The notes beneath the pieces were generated by a model. It ran no database searches. It had not been told where the DNA came from and saw nothing but the letters and a program-made list of their open reading frames with translations. Positions 36,361 through 47,453 of a stretch of 64,000 nucleotides of DNA are shown here, piece after piece. A program made the position numbers and the translations under genes. Source of the DNA: Hemerocallis citrina (lineage: Eukaryota > Streptophyta > Magnoliopsida > Asparagales > Asphodelaceae); assembly GCA_017893485.1 (NCBI GenBank), contig CM030358.1, positions 145,590,393 through 145,654,392 on the forward strand. Reading direction: 5' to 3'. Each line of letters opens with the position of its first letter. Position 1 is the first letter of the stretch.

Positions 36361-37493
36361 TGATGTAAACTTAACCTAGGCAGGGAATTTTTCAAGATTA
36401 TTAAAAGATTAAGTTTACCAACAATTAATGTCGATTAGTTAGAAATTAAAACTATTAACTAGTTTGATGGATTTTCAAGAGATGAAATAAGTTTACAAAC
36501 CCAATTAAAGTTCAAGCCTAACAATCAATAAATATACCTAAGTGGATTAACAAGTAAGATATTCAATAATAATTTGTACGCTAATTGGCAAGTAGAAACA
36601 CACTCAATATTTGTGGACGACAGTAAATTCAGATAATAATTTAGAGATGATAAAGCAGTATCATAAATATTTAAGAAGTGGAAAGAAGTTACCGGGTCCG
36701 AGGAAAGTGTCGCGATGGCACGAGAGCAGAGCGGGCGGTGGCGCACAAGGGTGGCTACGATGGCGGCGCAGCAAGGAAAGGCGCGGTTGTTGGGTAGGCA
36801 ACGACAACTTCGGATGGTGGTAAGGGCAGCGGGAAGCCGTCAGGTGCTGGTGGCGTCGATGGTGGAAGAGGGTAGGCAACACGAGAGTTAGGGGATTCGG
36901 GTGTGATGGTGGAGTTTCTGGAGGTGGTCGGAGGCGTGAGTGGAGCCGGCAAGGGTGGTCAGGTGGAGGAGAGAGGGGCTCAGGGGTCGACTAAAGAGGA
37001 GAGAGGTCGGAAGGTTGGGGGGGGGATCTAGCGTTGGATTTGGAGGAGAAGGGTTTCGGATGATCGGCCTGAAGAAGATAGAGGGCTATGGTTTGGGTTT
37101 CGGATTGAGGGGAAAGAGAAGAGAGAAAGAAGAAGCATGAGAGGAGAGAGAAGGTGGAGATTAGGGTTTGGGTAGTTAATAATTTGGGAATTTGGGGTAT
37201 AATTTAGAGCTTCTCACACCCTAAAATTTCTTAGGATTTCTCACAAACCCTAATGTTCTCTTATGATCTCACACACATAAGAGGAGGATAAAGAACAACT
37301 CAACACACAATATTTTTTAATCAATAATGGCATACTTTCTCATTATTCTCAAGGCATATATATAGGCTCAAAACAAAATCTCAATACAAATCTCCAAAAT
37401 ATTCTAATACAGAAAATAAAGGGTGCAAATTACAAAACTACTACATATGACTAAAATCTCAAACAAAACAAAACAAAACCGATGTCCTCATCA
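36361..37493 (-). repeat. LTR (copy 3)
   Basis: Ends TGATGTAAACTTAA...GATGTCCTCATCA, as in copy 2. The flanking five bases do not match (GTTTG and ATTTA), and the copia 3' LTR begins four bases further on. So either it belonged to a larger rearranged element or one flank was lost. The GC-rich middle (36700-37110) is again unlike the other copies. Confidence 0.75.
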
Positions 37494-37496
37494 ATT

Positions 37497-37637
37497 TATG
37501 AACAGATAGTATAGAGACAGAAAAGAATACTTTATTGGATACTTATAACTGAATACAATGTCTCCTACATATAGGAGAGTACAAAGAGTAATCTGAATTT
37601 AATTCCGAAGTTAGACTACACTAAGACTATTTTAACA
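37497..37637 (-). repeat. Copia 3' LTR
   Basis: 141 bp, closely matching 48613-48752 (ATAGTATAGAGA.AGAAAAGAATACTTTATTGG and so on). On the minus strand it starts TGTTAAAATAG and is preceded by the polypurine tract CAGCTTGAGGAAGAG (37638-37652). Confidence 0.85.
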
Positions 37638-37689
37638 CTCTTCCTCAAGCTGGTGCATAGATATTTTCGAAGCCAAGCTTATTCAACAA

Positions 37690-38830
37690 AGTTTGAAAAA
37701 GCTTAGGAGGTAGTGCTTTCGTTAGGATATTAGCAAGTTGTTCACCGGACCGAACGTACGAGAATGAAATTACCTTCTTCTCCCACTCATCTCGAACGAA
37801 GTGACAATCAATTTAGATATTTTTGTGCACCCATGAAATACTGGATTTTCATAAATATGCATAGCAGCCTTATTGTCACAGTAGAAAGAAACTGGAGGTA
37901 ACAACAGGATTGTCAAGTCTAGCAGAATAAATTTGTGCCATAAAACTTCAGAGACCATCTACCCAATGGCTCGGTATTCAAACTCTGCACTTGATTTAGC
38001 TACAATGGGATGTTTCTTACTTTTCCAATATACCAAATTCCCTCCATAGAATACAAAGTACACACTAGTTGAGCGTCTATTATCAATCGATCATGTCCAG
38101 TTAGCATCAAAATAACCTCGTAAAGAAAAAGAATCACCAGGCTTGAAGAGAAGTCCTTGCCTTAGGACTTTCTTAAGATAGCGAAGAATGTGAACCACTG
38201 CTTCTCAATGAGTGATGGTCAATGCATGCATAAATCGGCTGACTTGACCAACTGCAAAGGCAATACCTGGCCTAATTACTGAGAAATATATGAGTTTGTC
38301 AACCATCCTGCGATATCGTCCCGAATCATAGAACAATACATCATTAGAGGATGACAGCTTAATATTGGGATCGATAGGTGTATCACTAGGGCGACATCCC
38401 TATAGTCCTGTCTTAGTAAGAATATCAAGAACATACTTTCTTTGTGAAAAAAGATATTATCCTTTGTGCGTACAACTTCAACGCCAAGGAAGTATCGAAG
38501 CGGACCAATATCTTTTGTTTGAAAGGTTTGTGCTAACCGCTGCTTGATGTCTCCAACACCTTGCGAGTCACTACCTATGATAATGATATTTTGTTTTTGC
38601 TTCCTTTCTTTGTGAAGAGAGAATTGTCTACCTTGCTTCTGGAGGACCCATAAGAGCACACAGCTTTGCCGAACTTTTCAAACCAAGCCCGAGAAGGTTG
38701 TTTGAGTCTATAAAGAGACTTTTTGAGTGAACATACAAGATTCTCCCCCTATCGCACAAAACCAAAAGATTGCTGCATATACACCACCTCTTTCAAGTCG
38801 CCATTCAGGAATGCATTCTTCACATCAAGC
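37690..38830 (-). pseudogene. Copia reverse transcriptase (C-terminal part) and RNase H
   Basis: On the minus strand KNAFLNGDLKEV continues from the segment beyond the hAT insertion. Then come a LYRLKQ-type motif, IGPLRYFLGVEVVRTKDNIF (about 38460-38520) and the RNase H part with VSFYCDNKAAMHIYENPVFH (about 37830-37890). Several stops and frame changes. Copia RT makes cDNA and RNase H removes the RNA strand. Confidence 0.82.
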
Positions 38831-39694
38831 TAGGGGTGAGCATCGGTCGGTATCAGACCTAATATGGACCATCCACCACCGATCCAAAGAAGATCGGTGT
38901 TTTAATTTTCTCATCCGCAACCAATCCGAGTCTTAATTGGATCGGTTTCCATCCAAGCCGATTAAGCTCAGTTTTGATTGAATTGGATGGTTCATTTGGC
39001 ATCTAACATCATTCACAATTTCATTGAAATTTAAAAGATCAGCTTCAATCAAACTTAAGAAACAACCTGTTATTTGTTGTTCAGAAATGAATTTAAAATG
39101 ACGATTCATAAAACCACAAGTTGCTAATGAATTTTACACTAATTGTTTGAGATGACTTTTAATTGGGTGCGATACACTACTTTTTCACCTGTATACTTCT
39201 GTAATCTTAGTTTATTCTCATAAAAGGAATATCAATAACCATAGCTAATTGAATTTCAGGTACAATAAAAAAAAACATTCTCTACTTGACTTGATTAAAG
39301 TAACTACTAAAAGTAACATCAACTTCATGATTCTATTAAGCTGGGCCACATTGTAAATCAAGCATTTCTCAACAACATAACACACAGGATTATGGAGAAT
39401 CAAAACATAGGTAGAACAACTGCTTGGTCTGTATTAAAGAAATTAAAGGAGACTATTTGTATCTCCAAGAAAATGAGAAATGACTGTTTGTATATTCAAA
39501 AAATTAAAGAACTATATTTTTTATGGACTAATGCATAGAGGTACGGTCGGTTCGGTTTCATCGGTTATTTGAAAGCCTCATCCAACAACCGAACCGATCC
39601 AGTTGGTTATTGAAGATCAAGAACCAGGCCAACCCAAACCCCCAATTGGTTCGGGTAAAAACCGGTCAGTTCGGATAATAGTTGTCCACCCCTA
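38831..39694. mobile_element. Non-autonomous hAT element inside copia RT
   Basis: Ends TAGGGGTGAGCA...GTCCACCCCTA, inverted repeats of 8 bp plus subterminal ATCGGTCGGT-like words. It is flanked by exact 8-bp duplications CATCAAGC (38823-38830 and 39695-39702). Removing it and one duplication rejoins the copia RT motif QLDVKNAFLNG. 864 bp, no transposase. Confidence 0.88.
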
Positions 39695-40250
39695 CATCAA
39701 GCTGATGAATGGGCCAAGAACACCTTGATGCTAGAGAGATAAGAACCCAAATAGATGTGAGTTTCGCAACTGGATAAAGTCTCTGCATAATCGACCCCAA
39801 ATTCCTTTGTATATCATTTAGGGACAAGCGAGCTTTGAGTGATTCACTTGTGCTATTAGAATTATATTTGACTGTGAATACCCACTTATAACCAACTGTC
39901 TTACCACCTATTGAGAGGTGAACCAACTGCCAAGTACCATTCTGCTCGAGCCTACATTTCCTCTTTCACGGTCTGCCCAACCAGGGTGCTTGAGTGTTTC
40001 CTAAACATTATTTGGAATAGACATGGAATCCAAGGAAAAGGTAAAGGCTCGAAAAGATCTGTTCAGTTTAGAAGAAAAAACAAACTTGGCAATATCAAAG
40101 TGAGCACAGGAACGTTGAGCCTTACGTTGACCGATAGGTAAATCATCTGTGTTAGGAATATTACCGACAGAAGTGGTTGGCCCCGATTGAACAACAGAGG
40201 GTACATCATGGATGGGCAAGTCTGAATGCATCTTTTCTTACATAAACCCA
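39695..40250 (-). pseudogene. Copia reverse transcriptase (N-terminal part)
   Basis: The minus strand reads GYKWVFTVKYNSN...KARL near 39850-39890, then PVAKLTSIW and WPIHQLDV ending at the hAT insertion. Degenerate, with frameshifts. Confidence 0.75.
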
Positions 40251-40255
40251 AAGTG

Positions 40256-40345
40256 GCGGAGGTGGTGGTGGTGGTGATGGTGATGTTAGTGGTGGTGGTG
40301 ATGGTGGTGGTGGTATGGGTGGAAGTGGTGGTGGTGGTGGTGGGA
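40256..40345. repeat. GGT/GAT trinucleotide repeat
   Basis: About 90 bp of GGTGGTGGTGATGGT-type simple repeat. Confidence 0.9.
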
Positions 40346-40355
40346 AATCAAGATT

Positions 40356-40431
40356 TGTTAGAATACAAGTGCAATTTTCCTCAACTCTTCTACAACTTCA
40401 AAGTGTTAGCATGGTGGCAGGGACTTTTACA
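40356..40431 (+). repeat. 76-bp TRIM terminal repeat, plus orientation
   Basis: Begins TGTTAGAATACAAGTGCAAT and ends GGGACTTTTACA. Same length and family as the repeats at 43674-43749 and 43911-43986, which are inverted relative to it. No internal TRIM domain adjoins it. Confidence 0.7.
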
Positions 40432-40521
40432 TGGATTTTTTTTAACCGACCTGGCATGGTTCAAAGTCAGGTCCCTTTTAACATTCTTGATGAGCCTTAA
40501 CCAACTAAGCTACAACGCCAA

Positions 40522-40651
40522 CTGTTTCTGAGCCTGGTTCACTTGAATGTGAGATACATAAAGTGTATCAACATCCAAGCCTATGACATCAGCGTTGCTT
40601 TCAGTATTTCAGCAAATCGAGAACAAACTTGGCAGACTTTGCAAGCCAACG
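40522..40651 (-). pseudogene. Ribosomal protein uL22 (RPL17) pseudogene, 3' part
   Basis: The minus strand continues the fragment at 43498-43667: [15 protein letters not shown], a one-base frame slip, then [20 protein letters not shown] and VNQAQKQ. No intron is present, suggesting a cDNA origin. It ends at 40522, beside a sequence with a good tRNA A-box (TAGCTTAGTTGG, minus strand, near 40505). Confidence 0.85.
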
Positions 40652-43412
40652 TGTAGTGCCCCGAGTTTCACACGCTGGGAGCTCGTGACACTTACCCAGA
40701 ATCTTTACTTCAATGAGTACACAACACGGAAAAATTACAGGAAATTAGAAACTTACATTGCGCAAGAGAACTTTATCCTACACTTGGATGTTTTCCGCAG
40801 CTCGAGTCTCCTGTTCCACGATCAGCGATCCTGCATTAGCAAATTGTGGGCACGTCAGTTGAATACAACTGACGCAACGCGGATGAAAACCACAATCTCC
40901 AAAATCCTCAACAATCAATATTTGATGCAGAAGAAAAATGTGAAAGTCAAACCACAAGTGTCGGTGTATGTCATGATCTAGATTCCAATGCACAATTCAT
41001 ATGCACATCATGCTCTTAATCTAATGCAAACTTGATTTGGAAACATATGCATCCCATACTACATACTCTCCAAATCGAGTTCGTATTCTCCAAATAATAG
41101 GATTTAATCCCTCGCCATGCATCCTACTTTTGTACTCTTTCATGTTTCTGACATTCATCTAGTGACTGGTAGAGTCTGCAGCACATGCGGTCCAAATCCG
41201 CTCCTGCAGTCGGATCGTGGTCCTTCTCCACTCTGAACGGCAGTGATCACCCTGTTCGTTCAGATCGTGGTCCTTCTCCACTCCGACAGGATCGTGGTCC
41301 TTCTCCACTCCCGGTCAGGCCGGTGATCATCAGCTCTGCCGGAATCATGGTCCTTCTCCACTCCTGTCCCTACCAAAGTTATCATGAACATAAGGCGAAT
41401 CGATAGGGCCACCCCTACTCCGCCCAGAGACTTAGAGTCACACTCTTGCTCCTTGTTCATATTGATAACCCAGAACATAGACGGAAACTTAAGAATCCAT
41501 TTCCTAAGTCCCGACAGGACTTGTGACTTACGTCTGCATCCCGTTCTTATCACTAAAGTCCAGAAATTAACAGTCGAGACCACGCCGCACGTGTCCCAGA
41601 TGAGACGACACCGCACGTGTCCCCTTGACAGGTGAGTCGTACATGCCCAACTAGTGTTTGTCCTTACCAATCATCCTAGTTTAATTTCTCAATTCACCAA
41701 CTCAACAAGTCTCATCTAGATTTAATTGGGTTCAACTTAGCTTCTAATCATGCTAAGAGGTTGGCCCAACGTGCACCACACTAGTGCACTCAATGTGCAC
41801 AAAACATTACCATATGTAAATTTTCAAGTATGCATACCCGCATACGCAAGCATACGGTATTCTGTTAATCACTGTATTCATTCCTATAATATCTTCTATA
41901 CCACCAATAGTTCTTTACTACAATCTACTTAACTTTACCATGAGTTTCTAATTAGCTAAGCATGCAACTACAACCACTAAGCATATTACTACAAGTGTGT
42001 AGTTTCATGCAATCACATCAATTTAATCATTCGAGGAGTAATCTTTTATACTACATTATAACTAAGCTTACTAACTCATTAGTAGCTTACTAACACAAAA
42101 CTAGTAGTTTACTAACAATGCATGTTTACTAACCATAAACAATTGGTTAGCAATTGGGTTACTACGAGGTCAAGTCTACATTTCTAACTTTCTAACTTCT
42201 CACTATCATGGCATTGTAGTATTCTATTCTACTAATTCACTACCATACTAACATATTAACTTACTAATTTATACTAATCATTTCAACTAAGCTTACTAAT
42301 ATTATTAGTACAATGCTAGTAGCTTACTATCAATGTAAATTTACTAATCAAGATACTAACTTCTAATCATAAGAACTTTAAGCATTCAAACATGAAAATT
42401 TAATTAGACAATTTACTCCACAACATCACCAAAATCACATCTTTATTTATTCACTAGTATATTTATGCATATAAAATTCACACAAGTAAACACTCACTAC
42501 AATTTCTAGCAAGCATTAATCATTCATTCAATATATAAAGAAAAATAATAACAATAGTAACACGAGGTATGAAGAATACCCACTTTGATTGTTTGCAAGT
42601 TTGAAGTTGCTACTTCTCCTCCTTGCACCTTTAGTCTTCTCGACTTCTTGCTCCAACAATAGTATAATAGTAGTAGTAGCTAAGTAGTAGAAATAGTAGT
42701 AGTAGAAGTGGTAGTTGTTGAAGAAGCAGTAAAGTAGTAGTAGTAGTAATTGTAGTAGTAGTAGTTGTAGTATTAGGTACTAGTAGTTGAAGAGTAGTTG
42801 AAGTAGTAGCAAGTAGTAGTGGTTGAAGAGTAGTTGAAGTAGTAGCAAGTAGTAGTAGTTGAAAAGTAGTTGAAGTAGTGGCAAGTAGTAGTAGTTGAAG
42901 TAGTTAAGTAGTAGCAAGTGGTAGTACTTATATAGGAAAAGAGAAATGGAAGAAGCTACTTGCTGTTGTTGCCTACTTGCTGCTGTCGGCAGTGAAAAAA
43001 AAGAGAGAAGAGAGAAGGAGAAAGTGTGGGAGAGTAAGTAGTAGTAGGCATAGTAGTAGTAGTAGTTATCACACATATATATTGAAAAGAAGGGGACAAA
43101 ACTGAGGATGCTGCTGGCTGTCTGCTGCTGGCTGCCTGCAGAAAGAAAGGAAAAGAGAGAAGGAGAGGAGTGTGGAAGGGTGTGGAATAGCTTAGGTGTC
43201 CCTACTTTTTGCACATAACCCCTCAAACTTTATATAATTGCACTTAAGCCCTAAATCTTATTGGATTGGGCTTAAGAAAGAAGGTGTTGGGCATTTTAAA
43301 AGAAATCAAGTTGGGCTTTTTAAAAGAAAACATACTAGGTTTTTTAAAAATATAACTATGCTAACATAAAATTAATAGTGTAGTGTATGAAAAATGATAA
43401 TAGTAGTGTCAA

Positions 43413-43455
<43 letters not shown>

Positions 43456-43497
43456 CAATGTGTATATATATATAGTAAGAATTTTCGGGGTATTACA
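40652..43497 (-). repeat. Solo LTR splitting the uL22 pseudogene
   Basis: On the minus strand the ends are TGTAATACCCCG...CGGGGCACTACA. The flanks CAACG and CAACA (40647-40651 and 43498-43502, plus strand) are a 5-bp duplication with one CpG-type change; the uL22 reading continues across it. It aligns with the LTR of element C over its inner kilobase and shares end sequences with the LTR at 57456. Contents are four CGTGGTCCTTCTCCACTC units (41216-41366), TAG-rich 36-bp tandem units (about 42790-42925) and a (TA)n tract near 43414-43454. Confidence 0.88.
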
Positions 43498-43667
43498 CAA
43501 CATCCCTGCCCATTTGAGAGGCAGTTCTTAGCTTGGGCAGTTCGGCCTACACTACCATAGAACCTACGGAAGGGAATTGCCTGCTTATGAGCAATCACAT
43601 CCTCAAGATACCTCTTGGCATTGCCCACAGGAAGCTTCCTAATTGCCAAAGTTGTCTCCCTGAGACT
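43498..43667 (-). pseudogene. Ribosomal protein uL22 (RPL17) pseudogene, 5' part
   Basis: The minus strand reads [35 protein letters not shown] and [16 protein letters not shown], matching plant uL22 from roughly residue 30. Functional uL22 lies at the exit tunnel of the large ribosomal subunit. This fragment starts six bases from a TRIM terminal repeat, lacks a start codon of its own, and is cut after SNGQG by the solo LTR. About 105 residues of uL22 remain in both parts. Confidence 0.88.
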
Positions 43668-43673
43668 CTGACA

Positions 43674-43986
43674 TGTGAAAATCTCTACCACTAAACTAAA
43701 ATTTCAAAGTTGTAGAAGAGTTAAGAAAAATTGCACTTGTATACTAACACACCCCCTCAGGTCAAGAGCCTATTTTTTATGGGTCAAAGAAACGAGATAA
43801 ATACCCAACAAATTTTGGGTCGAGACCTGGACAATAGCGTGCAATATTTTTAAAATCCGCATTTAAATTACATAGCCGGTAGGATTCGAACCTGGATTGC
43901 TTTGATAACATGTGAAAGTCTCTGTCACTAAGCTAAAACTTCGAAGTTGTAGAAGGGTTAATGGAAATTGCACCTGTATGCTAACA
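43674..43986 (-). mobile_element. TRIM element with 76-bp terminal repeats
   Basis: Direct repeats 43674-43749 and 43911-43986, each 76 bp (TGTTAG...TTCACA on the minus strand), enclose 161 bp. The interior begins with TGTTATCAAAGC, a decayed initiator tRNA-Met primer site, and ends with CTGAGGGGGTG, a polypurine tract. This is the layout of a terminal-repeat retrotransposon in miniature. No coding capacity. Confidence 0.75.
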
Positions 43987-43989
43987 AGT

Positions 43990-44700
43990 AACAACTCTCA
44001 ACAACCACCTTCGGTAAATCGGGAGTTTTGGAAGGAGTTTGTTCAAAAAAACTATTTGTGTTCAAAAAATGAAACATCCGCTGAGGTAAACATATTTTTT
44101 TCATGAAGGGCAATAGCCAAGACAACCTTTCGAAAAATGTTAATATCCAAAAAAACACACATTTAGTAACACACTGGTCAAGTTTATTAGTGTCTGGGTG
44201 GAGATTTTGAACAAAACAAGTGCAATCAAAAACACAATGGGGTAGTGAAATCGAATCTTTATATGAAAATACCAGTTTAAATGGTGATTGATTTTGAAAA
44301 TTAAGAGAAGGTTTACGGTTAATAATAAAACAGGCAGTGCGAACTAACAAAACTCCAATAAAACTTTGAAACGTCCATTTCAAACATCAGAAAGTAAGCA
44401 ATGCCAAGTAAATGTTTATTTTCTGTATTGTGCAACTCCATTTTGTTGAGTATAGGCGCAAGAAGTTTGATATATTATTCCATGTTGAGAAAAAATTGTG
44501 AAAATCAGAACTCGCGTGTTCTTTAGCATTATCGGAACGAACATATTTAAAAGTAGTGACAAATTGTGTTTGTATCTCAAAAAAAAATCTTGAAAAACTT
44601 TAAATACTTCATAACGATCTTTCAAGAGAAACAATTATGTCATGCAAAAGAAATCATCAATAAACGTAACAAAATAACGATATTTATTAAACTTGGGTAG
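43990..44700 (-). pseudogene. Copia integrase
   Basis: The minus strand has KYVRSDNAKE (near 44525-44554), QHGIIYQTSCAYTQQNGVAQ and, after a frame change, TACFIINRKPSLNFQNQSPF, VFDCTCFVQN and KLDQCVTKCVFF. These follow the copia integrase core and the region after it. Stops interrupt. Inserts cDNA in intact elements. Confidence 0.85.
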
Positions 44701-44949
44701 GAAACTCGATAGGAAATAAATGTTCTCCAAACATCAGAATGCACTAAATAACGATATTCTCCAAACATCAGAATGCACTAAATAAAATAAATGTTCAATA
44801 TGTTTATTGACGCGTCCTGGGTAGGAAACTCGATGATAACTCGCAGGACTCACAAGATAACTGAAAAGAAAACTCACAACCGAAAACAATGTGCATGAGA
44901 GTAGTAGAGGAGGGATGCCCTAGTCGTCGGTGATACAATACGGGATAAG

Positions 44950-45320
44950 TAGAAGAATTAAAAGCCGAGACTAGAGAATCCAATATTTATAACTCATGTT
45001 GTTCACGACTGGTGCCAATCACTTTTCTCGTCGTAATATCCGAAAACACACAATGAGAAGGAAAAAGTATTACTGAACAATTTAAATCCTTGCAAATTTT
45101 AGGTCTCGAGAGTAAGCTATTAGGAAACGTAGGAACACGTAAAACAGATATAAGAGAAAGGTCTTGAGAAAGAGAGAGATCGCCTTTTGCCTTCAACAGA
45201 GACAGGGGAGCCATCAGCAATACGTACATGATAAATGGAAGAAAAAAAATGGTAAAGGAGACATGTTCAGAAGCACCTAAATCAATAACTCATTGCTGTA
45301 AAGAAACATGACATGTAGTA
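44950..45320 (-). pseudogene. Copia protease and pre-integrase region
   Basis: The minus strand reads QQWVIDLGASEHV near 45265-45300, the protease site with Ser of D-S-G-A changed to Leu. Then come IADGSPVSVEGK-like residues, LISVLRVPTFPNSLLS and LNCSVILFPSHCVFSDITTR, the usual copia segment between protease and integrase. Confidence 0.8.
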
Positions 45321-45329
45321 CCTGAGTGA

Positions 45330-46985
45330 ACAGAATTACCAGGAGGAGGAGACAGCATATTGTGGAATGCTTGATACTCTTCAGCAGAAAGGATATATTG
45401 GGAGAAGGTTGGCACAAATGTAGGAGTAGCAGTGGAAGAAGAAGGTTTCACAGTGGAAGTCTAATGAACAACAGGAGGACGACCGATTCGTTTCTAACAC
45501 GTTGTATACTCATGAGACCGACCCTGACAATAAGTGCAACACTTAGCGTTGCAACGACCGTCACCACGGCCATGACCTATACTCTTCGGGGGTCACATAT
45601 CACGTATCTAATACGTATCAGGTGCGATATGCGCCGGATACGTGGCGGATACGTATTTAGAGGATTTAATTAAAGAAAAAGTAAAAAATATATTGGATAC
45701 GCTTTGGATACGCTGGGATACGTCGAGCCGTCGAGGATACGCCAGGATACGTTTTTGGATACATTTTGGGTTTTTTTTTAAAATTCAGTTTTCTTTTTTG
45801 TTTCTTTTTTGTTTTCTTTTTGTTTTTGTTTTTTTTTTTTTTGCTTTTTTTGCTTTTTTTGCTTTTGTTGATGATGTCATGTAAACACTTGCATAACATA
45901 CTGATGTCCTATAAAATGATGTCCTGTAAATACTTGTATAACGTACTGCATAACATACTGATGTCCTGTAAACCAGTAATAAGAATAATGAAAGAATACT
46001 GATGTCCTGTAAACATGCAGAAAAATCAATTACAAAAATCTAATCTCAAAGTTGATAAGAATATGGATCTAATATATATATTATTAATTATTTCTATTTT
46101 TTATTTAAACGTATCCTAACGTACTTGTATCCTAGTTTTTGATAAATCGGCGTATCCGCGTGCCGGATACGCGTACCCATATCCGTGCTTCATAGGCCAT
46201 GACCACGATCACCATAGTCATGGGAAGAATAAGAACCATGACCCTCTGAAGATGAAGGAAACTACTGCGAGTGATCAGAAAAATCATGGCATTGGCCAGA
46301 GGCAAGTGCAAATGGTATTGGAATATCAACAAGAGCATGAAAGGGTACTCGTGGTAATTGAACATGAAGATCGCGAAGATAGGGGCTTGTATTGGTAGCA
46401 AGGATATGAGAACGAACACCTTCAAGATATAGATGAATATTGCCTAAGGCAAGAACAACTAGAAGAGTCTCACGTTGCTTTTGCTGGACAGCAAAATCAG
46501 CTGAGTGTGGCTGATTTATCTTCCATTCTTCTAAGAAATGATTAAATCGGAATAGATAGGCATGAATGTCGTCACCTTGCTTGGTCTCGATCACATCTCA
46601 GAATATATCATACAGGCACTGCATGTTATTGGAGGGGTACATTTGATGAAGAGTATCCCAGATCTCCTTTGCGATGTCAAGGAACGTAATGGAGTTATAG
46701 ACGTCCCGGTCCATACAGTTGGTCATGATATTGACAATCAAGTTGTCATCGTGATCTCATACTTTGAATGTGGGATCCATTGCTAGAGGAGCAGGGTCAA
46801 TGAGATGGGGGTACATCTTGCGACCCTTGAGAAATGCATGACAGAGCGGGACCATGTCATTAAGTTACTGTGGCCGGAGGGAATCTCGGTGCTCATGCAT
46901 TCGGCCTTCAATAGAGGAGGATTAGTCACCGATGGAGGAGATATGGTCATCGGTGGAGGAGGGGAGGCCATCGTCGCCGTCAGCC
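45330..46985 (-). pseudogene. Copia gag, interrupted by a Mutator-like element
   Basis: The minus strand has NLMTWSRSVMHFSR, DPAPLAMDPTFKV, ITFLDIAKEIWDTLHQMYP and GDDIHAYLFRFNHFLEEWK, typical of plant copia gag. Near its end, after the insertion at 45578-46194, a zinc knuckle CTYCQGRSHEYTTC follows (about 45497-45538). Stops at several places. Confidence 0.85.
45578..46194. mobile_element. Non-autonomous DNA transposon in copia gag, probably Mutator-like
   Basis: GGCCATGACC is repeated exactly at 45568-45577 and 46195-46204, a 9- or 10-bp duplication. The ends (TATACTCTTCGGG and, inverted, TATGAAGCACGG) are weakly alike. The subterminal parts repeat GGATACG and its complement many times. 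617 bp, no transposase, T-rich core. Confidence 0.75.
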
Positions 46986-47453
46986 GTCAGCCGTCAGCCG
47001 TCATTGGAGCAGATCTATATTAGATATGAAGAAAAGAAGGAGATTGAAGAGGAAATCAAAAACCGGCACGCATGACAGAGCAGTGTGCATCACGATGCAT
47101 TTTTCATTTTTTTTGTTTTTTTTTGCTACAGGAGAGGCGGCCGGGAGCAGGAGGAGGAGGCTAAAGCGGGTGCAGGAGAAGGCTTCGGGAGCGGGGAGAG
47201 GAGGTCGGCAGGAGCGGGGATGGGAGTATTCAACAGGAGCGGATAGGGGCATCGGGAGGCTAGATGAGGAGGGCGTCCGGGCAAGGAGTTTGGCAGCGGC
47301 GTGCAGGGAGGACGATGGCGGCGGCATGGTGGGAAAGGGAGGAGGTCGGCAGGCAGAGCACAGGAGGGCAGCGGCGGGAGAGTTGGTTTTGGAGGAGGAA
47401 GAGGAAGAGTGGTGGCGGCCTGACTTGAAGAGGAAAAAGAAGGTAGGAGAAGG
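46986..47453 (-). other. Copia leader region, GC-rich
   Basis: Lies between copia gag and the hAT insertion. Purine-rich on the plus strand (GGAGCAGGAGGAGG-type). Open frames on both strands (for example 47026-47481 plus) are low-complexity and I give them no function. Confidence 0.55.

Noticed and set aside
40498..40521. tRNA gene on the minus strand (A-box TAGCTTAGTTGG)
   Set aside because: A-box only. No B-box at a proper distance on the same strand, so a tRNA-derived relic at most.
42780..43226. 148-codon frame with leucine/tyrosine repeats
   Set aside because: It is the translation of TAG/CTA trinucleotide and 36-bp repeats in the solo LTR.
43861..43915. tRNA gene suggested by GGTTCGAATCC-like bases near 43885
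   Set aside because: Only a B-box-like piece is present, within the TRIM interior next to its primer site; no cloverleaf can be formed.
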